Source of the DNA: Ophiosphaerella korrae
Lineage: Eukaryota > Ascomycota > Dothideomycetes > Pleosporales > Phaeosphaeriaceae
Reading direction: 5' to 3'
Length of the DNA: 64,000 nucleotides
NCBI GenBank assembly: GCA_028456385.1
Contig: JALNQF010000063.1
Span: forward strand, 1 to 64,000
Shown here: one piece after another, positions 42,965 to 53,855 of the stretch
How positions within the stretch are numbered: the first letter of the stretch is position 1
Layout: each line of letters starts with the position of its first letter
The notes under the pieces: model-generated
The model's input: the letters and a program-made list of their open reading frames with translations, nothing else
Told to the model about the DNA's origin: nothing
Databases searched by the model: none
Translations under genes and position numbers: made by a program

Positions 42965-43140
42965 ACCTACCTGAATTTGAGAATGGTTTTGAATTACTTA
43001 GGCCTGTGAGGTTATTTTGCTCACTGCACATTCAATGATATTTCTGCTTCCCTAAGAATCTACCTCGCTTTCCAATTCCATCTCTGGTGGGAGCGAAAAA
43101 GGAACGCGATTGATGCCATAGCTGCAGTCCTCAAGCTGCG

Positions 43141-43872
43141 CTAGCTCTCAGGATGGTTGTAAATAAGCGGCAGGAGTAGTCGGGAGAACGATTTGAATTT
43201 TGTTTGGTGTTTCATAGAGGCAGCCTCGAATATTGGAGGATAAAAGCCAGCGCAACCCCAATCAATCAGCCAAACCTGGTTGCTGGTGTCTAGAAGGAGG
43301 TTTCGAGGGCTGAGATCTCCATGAACGAGGACAAAGTAAGGACACTGTAGGGGTAGAGTATCCGGTAAGGCTTGCTTGTAACGCTCGCTCATGTTGAGTT
43401 TCTAGGTAACCCACTTCTGAAATACTTCGTCGGAAACGGTCCTGCGCCATAGTCACTGAACCACATGCCACGGGATATTCCTCCGCCAATAACGCCTGGA
43501 TGATCGCAGTGTACAGATTGCAGCTGATCAACCATAGCCGCAACCTGTTCAGCCACACTTTCCCGAATACCGAGACTGAGTTCGTCCCAACATGTGTCTA
43601 GGGAAGGACTCTCTATGTAGTCCATGACTATGTAGCCTTCCGACACCAAAATATGACGAGGAATGATCAATGCTGAAACAACGGTAAACTTGAGGCAGCC
43701 TTACTCCCGGAAACTTCGTTGCGACGTATCTCATAGTCTCGCCTTCTGAGGCTAGGACGGTGGTCCCAAATTTCATTACCAGAGTTTTGGACAGTCGTAC
43801 GACTTTCGTGCGTGCGAGCGGGTGAAGGACTGGAGCAACTTTGCCATATGCTATAAGTTCTTCCTCTGGCAT
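43141..43872 (-). pseudogene. Broken phosphotransferase (APH/kinase-like) gene
   Basis: From ATG 43872 the minus strand reads a typical fungal APH-like protein in pieces. ETMRYVATKFPG and VRLPQVYRCF are in the first frame. Then, after a frame change near 43650-43680, come EGYIVMDYI and SLDTCWDELSLGIRESVAEQ. After a second frame change near 43455, which looks like one lost base, EVFQKWVT is followed by a TAG stop at a position where Gln would be expected. The final piece (MSERYKQAL, FVLVHGDLSPRNLLLD, IDWGCAGFYPP) holds the Brenner-type catalytic loop and the Asp of the DFG-equivalent. No single set of normal introns explains all breaks, so I call it a pseudogene. Very short introns could rescue part of it. 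Confidence 0.7.
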
Positions 43873-44387
43873 CGAAGAGATATCAAAGGTTGCGCCATCT
43901 AGCGGGAATGTAGTCGAAGGACTTCGAACGGCCGGCTATGTTCTTTAGTGTTTTTCCATCACAAGCAGAGATAGGGTTTCATCATCATGCACGGGTGAGG
44001 GGTGGGTATTGCTCACAGGTATAGAAGTGATGGAGTTAACAGGAAGCTATGACATGGGTGAATTGTTTTAGGGTGTTGCTACGATGTAGTCAGCTAGGTG
44101 CCTTCGCCAGGACTTGACGAGGCTGTGCACCGAAGTGTTACCGAGCGGCAAAAGCGAACAGACCCCAGGTTCTCGACTAGATCCTAATTCGAGCTTAGCA
44201 GCCTTAGCCATGTGACAGATCACGCTAGCGCACACCGCCTCGGCTTTTCGTTCATTCCTGCGAAAGATAACGCCCCTCTCACAGCCCTGTGGCCGGTGAC
44301 TTACCTATTTCTCAAGCTTTCAAGTCTCATATAGTTATCTGGTGCTCAAATGTGGGTCTCGGTCTCTTTCTCCAGTGGTCATGCTTC
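43873..44387. other. Divergent intergenic region
   Basis: 515 bp upstream of both the broken phosphotransferase gene and the gene at 44388. The open frame of the latter extends back to a GTG at 44289, but no ATG lies in it before 44388. Confidence 0.45.
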
Positions 44388-45764
44388 ATGCTCATCATGC
44401 TAGTCCAAACACGCAACGGGAGTAAGACAGCATTTGAGGCCTTCGAAGCTTCGGCGCGGAGGATCCTTGCTCTCAATAAGAGAAGGACGACCAAAGTAAC
44501 TGACCGGAAAGTTTCTCTTACAAACTCATCTCCTTTGAAGCTCATTCCCATTAGAACTTTGACCAGCGGGAATATTACCATGGATTTCAGCCACGATAAT
44601 CTGATGATCGATCCTCCGACCACAGCAAATCTAATCAGAAATTTTGACCCACAGGTCATCAAGGCTGACGCTGAGAGCACCCGTATTATAATTCACCATG
44701 AATTCCCAAAGCTTGTCGACCAATTTCTTGACCACAAACGTGCCTACGGATCCAAATACGAGAAGGCACTCTATTCTCACATAAATACTTGGGAAGATGA
44801 AGTCTCTCGCCTTCTCACAAAGCGCCCCTTGACATTTATGGGTGAAAACGACTTTACCATCTTACGTGACGGCACTTGCATTGATTATGGGACTGTCGAG
44901 TGGGACCGCAACGGCACAGTTGCTCAAGAGAAAAATGAGTACTTGAGACTAGCAGAGTACCTGTCATACGATGAGATTATGCTATCCTCGCTCGTAGGTG
45001 TAAGTGGCTTTAGCTACTTCATTAACGACGGTAATAGGTACAACAGAGGCATTCGTGGGCAAGCTGGGACATTCCAAGACCGTGGCGTCATTGTAGGGCT
45101 GGTGGGCGCACGATTCGAAAGGAGGGATAGGATGGATTCAATCTTTATACTTCCTTCGGAGTCAAAGTATCAGGATCCACGGCTAAGCACGCTCTTCCAA
45201 TCGTTCTTTGGCGCCGTAAAGAACGAGATGACGACATTTGACAAGGATATGTATATGGCTCGCATGCGGATCACTATTGAGATTTTCCTCCTGGAAGCTA
45301 ATGATCGCGCAAAGGAGAAAAATCAGAAAGCTTACGCCTATGTCGTAGGCCTCGGACTAGGCGTCTGGCAACACCACAAGGACCAACCATCCCTCTATGT
45401 CGACACCTTCGCATCAGCCCTCGCCTCACTCCCCCTCCCTAATATCTCAACGCTAGAGTTTGCCTGGATCAAAGTTCCACCACCTTGCGCTGAGCATCTC
45501 GTCGCCGCTGCGTGGAAACAAGGCATCAGAGTCATCTTTAGCAGGCGCAACCCTGCCGAAAAACTTGATACTGATGAGTTGCTCGTGCTAAGTTATGCGT
45601 GGGATGGAAATGCGTTTCCGGGAAATGAGTACTGGTGTGGCAGTCTGGCTGGGAGTGGCGACCCTGCTGCGGCTTGTATGAGCACGATACCGGAGTTGCA
45701 CAATCCTCTCGTGAATGCCTTTACAGACAGGATTAAAACACTCAAACCAGAGAAGCAGGAGTAA
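44388..45764 (+). CDS. Uncharacterised protein, possibly DUF4804/MavL-like
   Basis: A 458-residue ORF from ATG 44388; a second good ATG lies at 44580 (MDFSHDNL, 394 residues). No intron is needed. The middle region reads like a conserved enzyme fold: NDFTILRDGTCIDYGTVEW, MLSSLVGVSGFSYFINDGN, RYNRG, RGVIVGLVGARFERRDRMD, then YAYVVGLGLGVWQHHK and STLEFAWI. From memory this order resembles the DUF4804 family, which includes the Legionella macrodomain-like ADP-ribose hydrolase MavL; I am not certain. If right, it could act on ADP-ribose or ADP-ribosylated targets. The N-terminal 60 residues after 44388 are hydrophobic then basic and may not be translated. The base composition matches other intact genes here. 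Confidence 0.75.
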   Translation: MLIMLVQTRNGSKTAFEAFEASARRILALNKRRTTKVTDRKVSLTNSSPLKLIPIRTLTSGNITMDFSHDNLMIDPPTTANLIRNFDPQVIKADAESTRIIIHHEFPKLVDQFLDHKRAYGSKYEKALYSHINTWEDEVSRLLTKRPLTFMGENDFTILRDGTCIDYGTVEWDRNGTVAQEKNEYLRLAEYLSYDEIMLSSLVGVSGFSYFINDGNRYNRGIRGQAGTFQDRGVIVGLVGARFERRDRMDSIFILPSESKYQDPRLSTLFQSFFGAVKNEMTTFDKDMYMARMRITIEIFLLEANDRAKEKNQKAYAYVVGLGLGVWQHHKDQPSLYVDTFASALASLPLPNISTLEFAWIKVPPPCAEHLVAAAWKQGIRVIFSRRNPAEKLDTDELLVLSYAWDGNAFPGNEYWCGSLAGSGDPAAACMSTIPELHNPLVNAFTDRIKTLKPEKQE

Positions 45765-47555
45765 TGTCGGCCTGCAAGGGTTGAAACGGTAGCCTTGCCC
45801 TTGGATCCGCACATCTCCACGGTTACACGCCAAGGTCAATGATCAAGGAGATGCAGAGAATAGGATAGGCACAGATGAGCAAGGCCGATTAGCATGCGGT
45901 CTATTTGATCGATGAAACTAGCTGGACTCTATTCTTTCTGCTAGCGGAAGCCATAGAGCTTGTCACAGTTTACTCATGGCCTTTTTGCACCTTGATGCAG
46001 TGAATGATGCGTAATTTAAGAATCCGCAAAGCATTCTATAGTTGGGGCAGAAATATCTCGCTTAAGAGGTCGCTGACATGAGATATGTCACTATGCAACT
46101 GCGAAGACTAATGATGTGATTGTGGAAAAACACGACAAACAATGAGGACTCAATTCTTGAAGATCGCAATACAACAGCATTAGAACGCATCTGCCAGTGA
46201 CCGTAACGGTCTTTGCAGGCCACCTTGCGTCCCTTCGCAGCGATTCGGTACCTGCCGAGCCATCATTGCGGCTACGACGGTGACGGATGACTAAATTCTA
46301 TGGGCATGCTACAAAATACGACACGTCTATCAGAGCAGTGGTAGCCATCTAGTAACTGTGTAGCAATACAAGATGATGACAGAGCCTAAACACCCTCTAA
46401 TACAATACGGAACATAGTCGTATAGGCTTATCGGTTAGTCCATCCCTGCCGACAATATTTGCAACACCTCGCATCAACGAGTATAAAAGCAGAACGGCAT
46501 CATTTCTCTAAAGAATTGAGTCCCAGGCGCCTGGCATGCTATAATCAATGTCAGGTTGTTTCTCTTGTCCTCCCTAAAGTTCCTTTAGGACGCTCAGAGC
46601 ACAGATCTCCTTCGCACGTGGTAGCGCTTTATTCCCTATGACAGTCGACAACGACAAGTTTACTCCACCCTAAGGGCAACCAATAAAACAACAATGGTAT
46701 GGTTATCCGTAATTTCGATGGCGACCTTAGCGAACGGTTGTACGGCCCGACTTTACCTAGACGGCTGCAGCTAACTTTATAGTGTTAGGCACGTGACGAG
46801 TTGTTGTGACACTAGCATTTGGGGGAAAAAAATATGAAAATAAACAGCGATATCAATAGTTTAACTGGAATGCCTTTAAAGACTTATTTTTTTCCTCTTT
46901 CGCTTTAATTTTACTCTCTACTCTTCGTGGTGCCTCATTAAGAATGCTCCTTCAAAGCTCCGGCTTCGGTCCTGTAGGCCATGGCACCAGATATACCGAA
47001 CAACTTCCACATCGCCGATGTGTACAGTTACTGCAAAATGGTGCCCATTCGGTATTAATTTCTCCACAGCCGCATCTACACTAAATGCTAATTAGTGACG
47101 CACTATGCTTCTTGGTAATCTAATCTTACACAGAACCATTCGTAAGGGTTCGATTTCGATTCCACGAGTTGGGAAATTTCTGGTTCCGGATTCGAGTAAG
47201 GCTCAGTAATTAAAGAATTACACAATGCCTCATCCATTGCCAAAGTGTTGACTAAGATTCTCCAGTGTTCAACAAACAAAGTTGGCCGATATCACGGCAA
47301 GGATAGCAGTACTTTGGTCCCGAAAAATAGGAAGAATTATCGGATTCGAAAGAGTCTTATAAGACCTCCAGATCCCAGGGATTAACATGCGGATGTGACG
47401 TGGCAGGGCATTCACCGGTATTGACGCCTGAGGCAGCAAGGCTGAAACACTCGACTCAGCCTTGTGTCTGCCTTCATGTGCCAGCGGCTTCAAAAATACC
47501 TCAAAGAACGACGAACGTCTCAAGAATAACAGCAGTTGTAGGTATTTATTTAGGT
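45765..47555. other. Long intergenic region
   Basis: 1.8 kb without a recognisable gene. It contains a 13-bp inverted repeat pair (listed separately) and AT-rich parts. Confidence 0.45.
46146..46523. repeat. 378-bp segment flanked by 13-bp inverted repeats
   Basis: GGACTCAATTCTT at 46146-46158 is matched perfectly in inverse orientation by AAGAATTGAGTCC at 46511-46523. The segment between is non-coding. This is the size of a MITE, but I see no target-site duplication, and one 13-bp match over this distance could arise by chance in a 64-kb window. Confidence 0.35.
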
Positions 47556-49585
47556 ATGTCGGTCGCTGGTGAGCTCCTCGCTGGATGTGCAGCGGCTGCT
47601 TCAATATCCCAACTTTCTGCCTATGTTTTCAAGGCGAGTCTCGCTCTGGGGACATTCATTGAGCACACACGACAGGCTTCTTCAGAGCTGAGGCACATAC
47701 GGACAGAGGTCATCCTGCTCCAATATACTTTGGAAATTCTGAAGAACCAACTTTCATGCATTGGCGACGATAAATCCCTCCTGGAAAGCCTCCGTGTTCT
47801 TTTACAATATGCCCTGGAAGAGATCAACAGAACAGTCGGCGAATTGCACCTAGCTTGTCCAGGGCGTGGCTCGAGTTCGCTTCGAAGGAGAGACCAGGTC
47901 AAATTTGTGTTGAAAGATCAAGATGCTCTCAACAGTCTTCTGCGGCGATTAGCAAATTCGAAGGATACGTTGAATACTGTTATCAATATAATTATCCTGT
48001 AAGGTCCTAATTACTTTCCGGTTCCGTGGAGTGTGATTCGTTGACATGACTGCAGGCAAATATCCTCAAGTACTATGACTGGGATTCAAAGTATTAGGCC
48101 ACAAGTGGAATCGACGAGAGCAACGGTCGAGCAGATTGCTTGTTCACAACCAATTACTCGCAACATTGCGCCGCAATCAATGCTTAATTGCCTTGCAAAC
48201 TACGTCCCTCCACGGAGTCAAAAGGCAGCTCCTAAAGGTCCACCACAGAGCTATGTTTTGCGAAAAGACAATATGTGGGGACGTCTCGGATTAATTTATT
48301 CATCGTCTTCACAAGCCGAAGCTAGAGGAAACCGAAGGCGTTCTTATCTTGTCGGATTTCGACTACCATATTGGTTATCTAAATGGTTTTCTTGGCAAGA
48401 TATATCCTATCAACTCCGATTCTCAGGCTCCATTTACTATCAGAGACGAGTGCCTCTGCATTTCCCATTCTTGGTGGCATGCAAAACTGGAGATCTAACA
48501 CTGATTACCCAATACATTATCAACGATCATGAGCTTGTGCATTGCAGGAGTATTTGCTTTGGTAAGACCCCGCTCTTGGTAAGTAATAATAATATTAATA
48601 ATAATAATAATAATTTATAATTGGCGTTACAAGGCTTACTGTTGCATATATAGCTCGCCATTGAATCGGGGAATCTTGAAGCAATGCGGCTCTTGCTAGA
48701 GGCCGGAGCTCGAACAGATGTCGGAGACGACAACCAAATGTACTGCATTTCCACCATTTCTACTACCGGCCCTTCTGACCAATCTCTAGTTTGCCGGTCT
48801 TTGCCGCCTTAGGATTCAAAGGTCGGAGAGAAGTAGCTGGACGACAGAGCCCATTCGTTCAATTTCCTCCTGAAACAAATGCATGGATCGACACTCTTCG
48901 TTTGCTCACGGAATACGGAGCCTCGGTGCACGATGTGGTTGCTGATCGAACAATCACAATGCTCAACCTTAACCGCGACACGTATTATGAGGAAACCACC
49001 CTCCGCTTCTTCTACCTCCTTCGACAAGAATGCTACGCCAATTTCGATCTTGTGAGTGACCAAGGTCCTTCAGCACTTTTAATGGCAATTAGGAGCGGGT
49101 CATCCGCTTGCGCAGCCATAGATTTTCTCGCTGAGAATGGCGTTGATTTGCAACACGTCTATGATGACGGAAGAACAGCGCTGCATATTGCTGCCGAGAT
49201 GGCGCCCGATTCGGAGATACTGAAGCATCTGCATGATGTATATGGTTTGCATGAAGTCAATAGACAGGACCAATGGGGATGGACGCCACTTCACTACGCG
49301 GTTGGGTCTGAGGGCATGTCGCCCAACACTAAACATACCAACATCACATTTCTCCTTGATAAGGGAGCAGATCCACATATACCAGGGCGGAGGGTCTTTC
49401 TTCAGAGATCACATGCTAGTAGTCTCCTTACCGTGGCTGTCACGCCGATGCAGTATGCAACTCTATTGGGAGATGATATACGACGGCGGGTGCTTGATCA
49501 CTTAGCACTAAAGAGAGTGTCCGAGATGAGCGGCGAAGAAGCAGGGGAAGATATCTTCTTTGACGCTGAGGAGAGCCTCCTTTGA
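47556..49585 (+). CDS. STAND-type N-terminal domain protein with ankyrin repeats
   Basis: The exons are 47556-47998, 48056-48578, 48654-48739 and 48790-49585; the introns are 57, 75 and 50 nt. The frames close exactly at 615 residues. The N-terminus (SVAGELLAGCAAAASISQL, LGTFIEHTRQASSELRHIRTE) is the helical domain found at the start of many fungal STAND/NLR-like proteins. After a variable middle come ankyrin-like repeats: VPLHFPFLVACKTGDLTLI, GKTPLLLAIESGNLEAMRLLLEAG (joined across intron 2), GRTALHIAAEMAPDSEIL and WTPLHYAVGSEGMS. There is no NACHT or NB-ARC NTPase, so it is not a full NLR. Such proteins may be signalling adaptors; the role is unknown. Intron 2 contains an AAT microsatellite. 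Confidence 0.85.
48583..48616. repeat. AAT/ATT microsatellite in intron 2
   Basis: About eleven trinucleotide units of AAT, with one or two interruptions, lie just inside the 5' end of intron 2 of the ankyrin gene. Length variation here would change the intron but not the protein. Confidence 0.85.
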
Positions 49586-52500
49586 ACAACAGTGCTGAGG
49601 ATAGTTGCAGGAGATATTCCACGAAATGTCCGTTCACTACATATGTTCTAGCCGCAACCAGTGCAATCAAGAGTGCTGACCGCTTCACTTCGGAAATATC
49701 ATCGGATAAAGATATATAAAGCTGCAGCCGGGCCATTCTTGAGCCAACTAGACATACTTTCTACAACTGCTAAAGTCGATGATAGCGACGTGTTTAATGG
49801 CTAGTGTAATAAGGGCGTCCATACTCTTTCTATTTGTGCGTAGCTAGCCATATTAGTCTAGCCAGACATTAATACTAAACCTCTAGGGCGAGGCTATAAA
49901 ATGATTTCGAGGATTTTCTCCGACTTGTCTATCCTGTTTCGGCATTTTGACCCTCAACGCAATGGGTGACGTCCGAGGATTCAGTAAAATCTCAATCACA
50001 AGCATGCGCAGTAGCACACATTCATCCGAGCTCTTTGATCAGTCGCTTTTTTAAGTGCCCATTGCGATGTATTGCTTTGGAGGGCCAGGGTAGCCCACAG
50101 AGTGCGATGTAGTCAGTATTTTACCGTCGCCTTCATCTCCTGCCCGTTGGATTTTTGTTCTTCGAAGATCATCCCACGCACATAGTTGTTTTTTTAGTGG
50201 GATGCTTTTAGGATTGGCGACATCCTACTTTCTATCAATGCTCCATTCCTTCTGTAGTATTAAGCTTCTCGTTCCTAGCTCCAGAATTGTGTGGAGTATT
50301 CTCCTTGACTCGTCGCCTCTATTCCGGCCTTTTAGTACTCAAGGCAGTGGGTGATGTCTGAAGGAGCTATGAAGTACTAACGGTAGGTATGTGCGGTTGG
50401 GCACATCTAGTTCCGCTCCTCAATCGATCGCTTGTTACGTCGGCTTTCTGGTGGATAGCTTCCGATGGAAGAGGCAAGCTCTAGGCAGCTACGTGGCTTA
50501 TATTTCTGGCCTTGACCGTTTCTTGAAACGTCGTCGTATTTGGGACACAATACAATGTACCTCCAATTTTTGAGAATGATGGTAGAGATTGATATTGCAC
50601 TATTGTCGAAGTCACACGGTGCCTCTTGATCCCTTAGTCATTGATAGCGTCCAGCCACCGTAGCTAGGGAATTTCGCGGCCGCTCCGTCTGCATAGTCTT
50701 AGCTCACGAGCTCCTTTTTGACATTCGAGCGGCTGGCGTTGCCGTTATGAATATGTTTAGGTTCGTCATCGTGAGCTTACCCGTCCTCCGCTTTCTGCCC
50801 GGCGTATAATTGTTCGCCGGCTGACTCTTTCTCAATTTCACTATCACTAGATCGCTTGGGTGTCGCTCAACCACTCTAAAGGCTCATGCACTAAAGATTC
50901 TAGGTAGTTAAGCAGCGGGGAATATCTTTCCTTGATCGGCTCAGGCCTCGGTGTGTGGGGCGTGCAATAGAAGTTTTGGCGATTCCAGCAGCTCCAATGT
51001 ATTTTCGCTATTGTCCTTAACCTCGGTGTGAAGAGTGTGGGAGGATCGTTCTGGTGATTAAAGTGGGTTCGGGTCTCTCCATTCTTCCCTCGCATTCCTG
51101 AACAATAACCTTGCGATTCTTTCGCAGCCGACTCCAGAGCTACGTTTGTCCGATAAATATGAGGAAGGTTTGATTAGACGATGTCTTGATGTTTAAAAGA
51201 GCAGACTCTAACGGCTCCTCGACCTTGATTAATTGTTCTTTGATAGGGCATAGTGGGTCTGCAAGGATGGTGGGGCGACCGCCTGGGTCATGCCGATTAT
51301 GGGCTAGATGCAATAAGGAGAGGGATGGTAGTTTTGGCTGCCGCAATGGTCAAAACGGCTTTTGTGGAGACCTCATAATCACTATTTTCTTGTTGCTCCA
51401 GCTCGTGTTTTCACTCTTGATTTTCCCAGCGCAGCTGCTCATGAGAGGCTACCGGCGCCTTTCACTCGCCGAAAATCTTTTTTGGATTCACGATGTCGAA
51501 ACCCGGCATCGATGGTGGAATGCGTGACTTTGCGAATTTTTTTTGCATCGTGAGTACGTGATCTCGTGACAAAAGGCCCCAAATCAGAGTGGGGTAGAAA
51601 ATGGGCCCTAGCGATATAATCAGAAACGTGCGCTTTCTTGATTGCAGACGGTAACAAGTATACTGGTGGTTCAGGAAGAAGGTGGAGAGAGTGATACCAA
51701 TTACAGATCAACAGGACAGGCCAACAGCAGACCACACAGAACAGACTGCTAAATTTAATAGGAGCCCGTATCAAATTAGAGCATGAGGGGGGAGCTGTAC
51801 ATCGTGGTGGGGTGCAAGCGAAGACGGCGGGTTGATGGAGGGCGAGCGAAAGCGCGCGTCAGGCTTCTCTGGGTGTAGATAAGGCAATATTCCAGCGAGG
51901 CAAGCATGGCGGAGGAAGCGTCAACAACATATCAACAGGATGGATATGGGTCTATTTTTAGGCTCGTTCAGTTGTTGTAAAATTTAGAATCCAGGAACTA
52001 TAAAAGCAAGGAGCGGTACAGGAGCTAGCTAACAAGAGCTGATGGGGTTGCGGGTGTTAGACTTGCCACTTTGGGTGTAAGTAACTCCAAAAAAGGTGTC
52101 AGAAGTCAGGTATAGTTGTTAACAGAAAATCTAATAGCCTAAACAGAGCAGGGCAAATATTACCCTAGCTCTCCTTATAGTATATATAGCTTCGTATCTA
52201 TTACCTAGTAGAGTTAAGAACTTATCTCTCGATTATTGCTGTACTTATTTTCCTACAATAACCTCAAAACCATTCCCCTTCAGTTTAGTTAAAAAGAGGA
52301 GCCTGGTTTAGTATACTTTATTATTTATAATTATAGTGTATAAGGTTGTATTATTCTCCTTAATCTTTTCAATTATTTAAGCTCGACTCGACTTTTTCCT
52401 AAGTATATTATGCTTTAGTATTTTAAGCTACAATTATGGCAACACCGGTACAAAACCTCACCAAACAGAGTCTTGCCGAAATGGAACTGATACGCATTAG

Positions 52501-53005
52501 AATAGCCCGAATCCATTAATTATATAGTCGAGGTAAATTTATGTTACATAATATATAAAATGGTTTAGTTCTCGTGGATGGCCTACATTTTTTGCAATAC
52601 AAGATTTATTAGTTAAGTCCTGCCCAAGGTGTTAAGATGATCTTCGAAAAGAACACTAGCGAACTTGGCTTAGTATGTTAGTTGCTCTTCAACTATATCT
52701 ACCTGTGTTTCCAACGCTGCGGTAAGAGATCCAATAGTAGCTATATAGTGCGCAGTAGAACAAGGTTAATTAGCGACTATTAGAGTAACTATAGAAGCTA
52801 GATATGAAGGACGTAGATAGCTTATTTTATTTCTTCTAGGATCGCCTTACCAAAAGTTATAAGGTATGTTGATTGAAGGATAGTACTAATAGGTTTAGCC
52901 TAGCTCTGGTAAGTACAACTAACTATATACATTCTACCATTAGAGCTCAAGCTAACTAGCTATTAACTCCTCCTTTTTAGCCTAGGTTATTACAATCTCG
53001 TACCT
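49586..53005. other. Long gene-poor region with repeats and AT-rich DNA
   Basis: 3.4 kb without a supported intact gene. The left part carries a diverged duplication (49,880-50,450). Around 50,700-51,100 minus-strand frames look protein-like but broken and I could not assign them. From about 52,090 to 53,000 the DNA is strongly AT-rich with many TA steps, as in RIP-mutated repeats. Confidence 0.5.
49880..50450. repeat. Diverged tandem duplication
   Basis: Two blocks about 370 bp apart share a common order. Copy A has CGCAATGGGTGACGTC at about 49,960 and a CAGTCGCTTTTTT end near 50,040. Copy B has GGCAGTGGGTGATGTC at about 50,345 and CGATCGCTTG near 50,424. Both are preceded by GATTTTCTCC / GTATTCTCC and a Cys-to-Thr-like pyrimidine run. 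Identity is modest, so the duplication is old. Confidence 0.5.
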
Positions 53006-53540
53006 ACTTCGTATGTTATCCTTCATTGGGTATGCCTATTCTGGCCTGTTTATTTCCAAGGCGTCGATTGAACGATTCCGCTCCGCTCAGGGATTAACTT
53101 CACGCTTTTCCAAGTTTTCTTCATTATTGAGGCAATTGCCGCTGTAGTTCTACGGACCAAACCCGATGACTATCGCATACTCCACTTTCTTGGACTTACG
53201 CTAAGTATGCTCGGTCCTGGATTCAACATAATGTTGTTACACCATACAAGCATCCCTCTATAGATTGTGCACCAGGCCATCTACACCTGTGGTCAAGCCC
53301 CTCTTACGCCTACGGTATTTCCCGCTGTTTTGACATCACTAGCGGAATCAGATGTTGCGGCAGGAACTGGTGTATATTCATTTCCGTACGGTTTTGATTG
53401 GATTTTTAGCCTCCCTCTTCTAGAAATGATCTTTGATAACCGTTTTGATTATAGCTACTCATAGCCAACGATTCTGCTGTTCGTAAAGTGTCAAGGGGTG
53501 GTGCTGCTCACGGAAATGCTGAGAGTGAGTCTGCCAAGTT
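53006..53540 (+). pseudogene. Relic of a DHA-type MFS drug transporter, C-terminal half
   Basis: One plus-strand frame reads WVCLFWPVYFQG, then TGA at 53069, LRSGINFTLFQVFFIIEAIA, HFLGLTLSMLGPGFNIML, TAG at 53261, then LTPTVFPAVLTSLAESD and VAAGTGVYSFPYGFDWIFSL...IFDNRF. The order and spacing match the second half of fungal multidrug MFS transporters (PVYFQ, PLRSG, ATGTFSFxRSFG, FNNRF). The stops, one at a position where Trp is expected, and the missing N-terminal half show it is dead. It lies at the edge of an AT-rich block, which fits RIP spreading from nearby repeats. Confidence 0.75.
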
Positions 53541-53855
53541 CTTTCTGCTCGTCGTGCAAAATCAGGGGATAGCCATATATCTTGATGATCTCAAGATTTT
53601 ATGGACTGTAGCAAATGCCCTAAGGCCTCCAGTCTGCTTATGGTTCTGTTAGAGAAGCAAAGTCCTCTCCTAAAGAGTTGAATGCCGAGTTTGAGATCTA
53701 GAAAAATGCAGAAGATGATAGTAAGATAAGTGCAAAGTTTGATGGAGGTATCTCAAAGGTTCAGTGCAAATGAAGTCAAAGCTCTTTCGAGGGCTAGGTG
53801 GTGGTGAGTTTCAAACCCGGTCATGTACTTGATAGAATTCCTTCAGTTTGTTATA

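Noticed and set aside
47140..47180. GGGTTCGATTTCGATTCC stretch resembling a tRNA T-loop
   Set aside because: No acceptor, D or anticodon stems at the expected distances.
50847..51774. Several protein-like but broken minus-strand frames
   Set aside because: I could not join them into one recognisable family, so I do not report a gene or a named relic.
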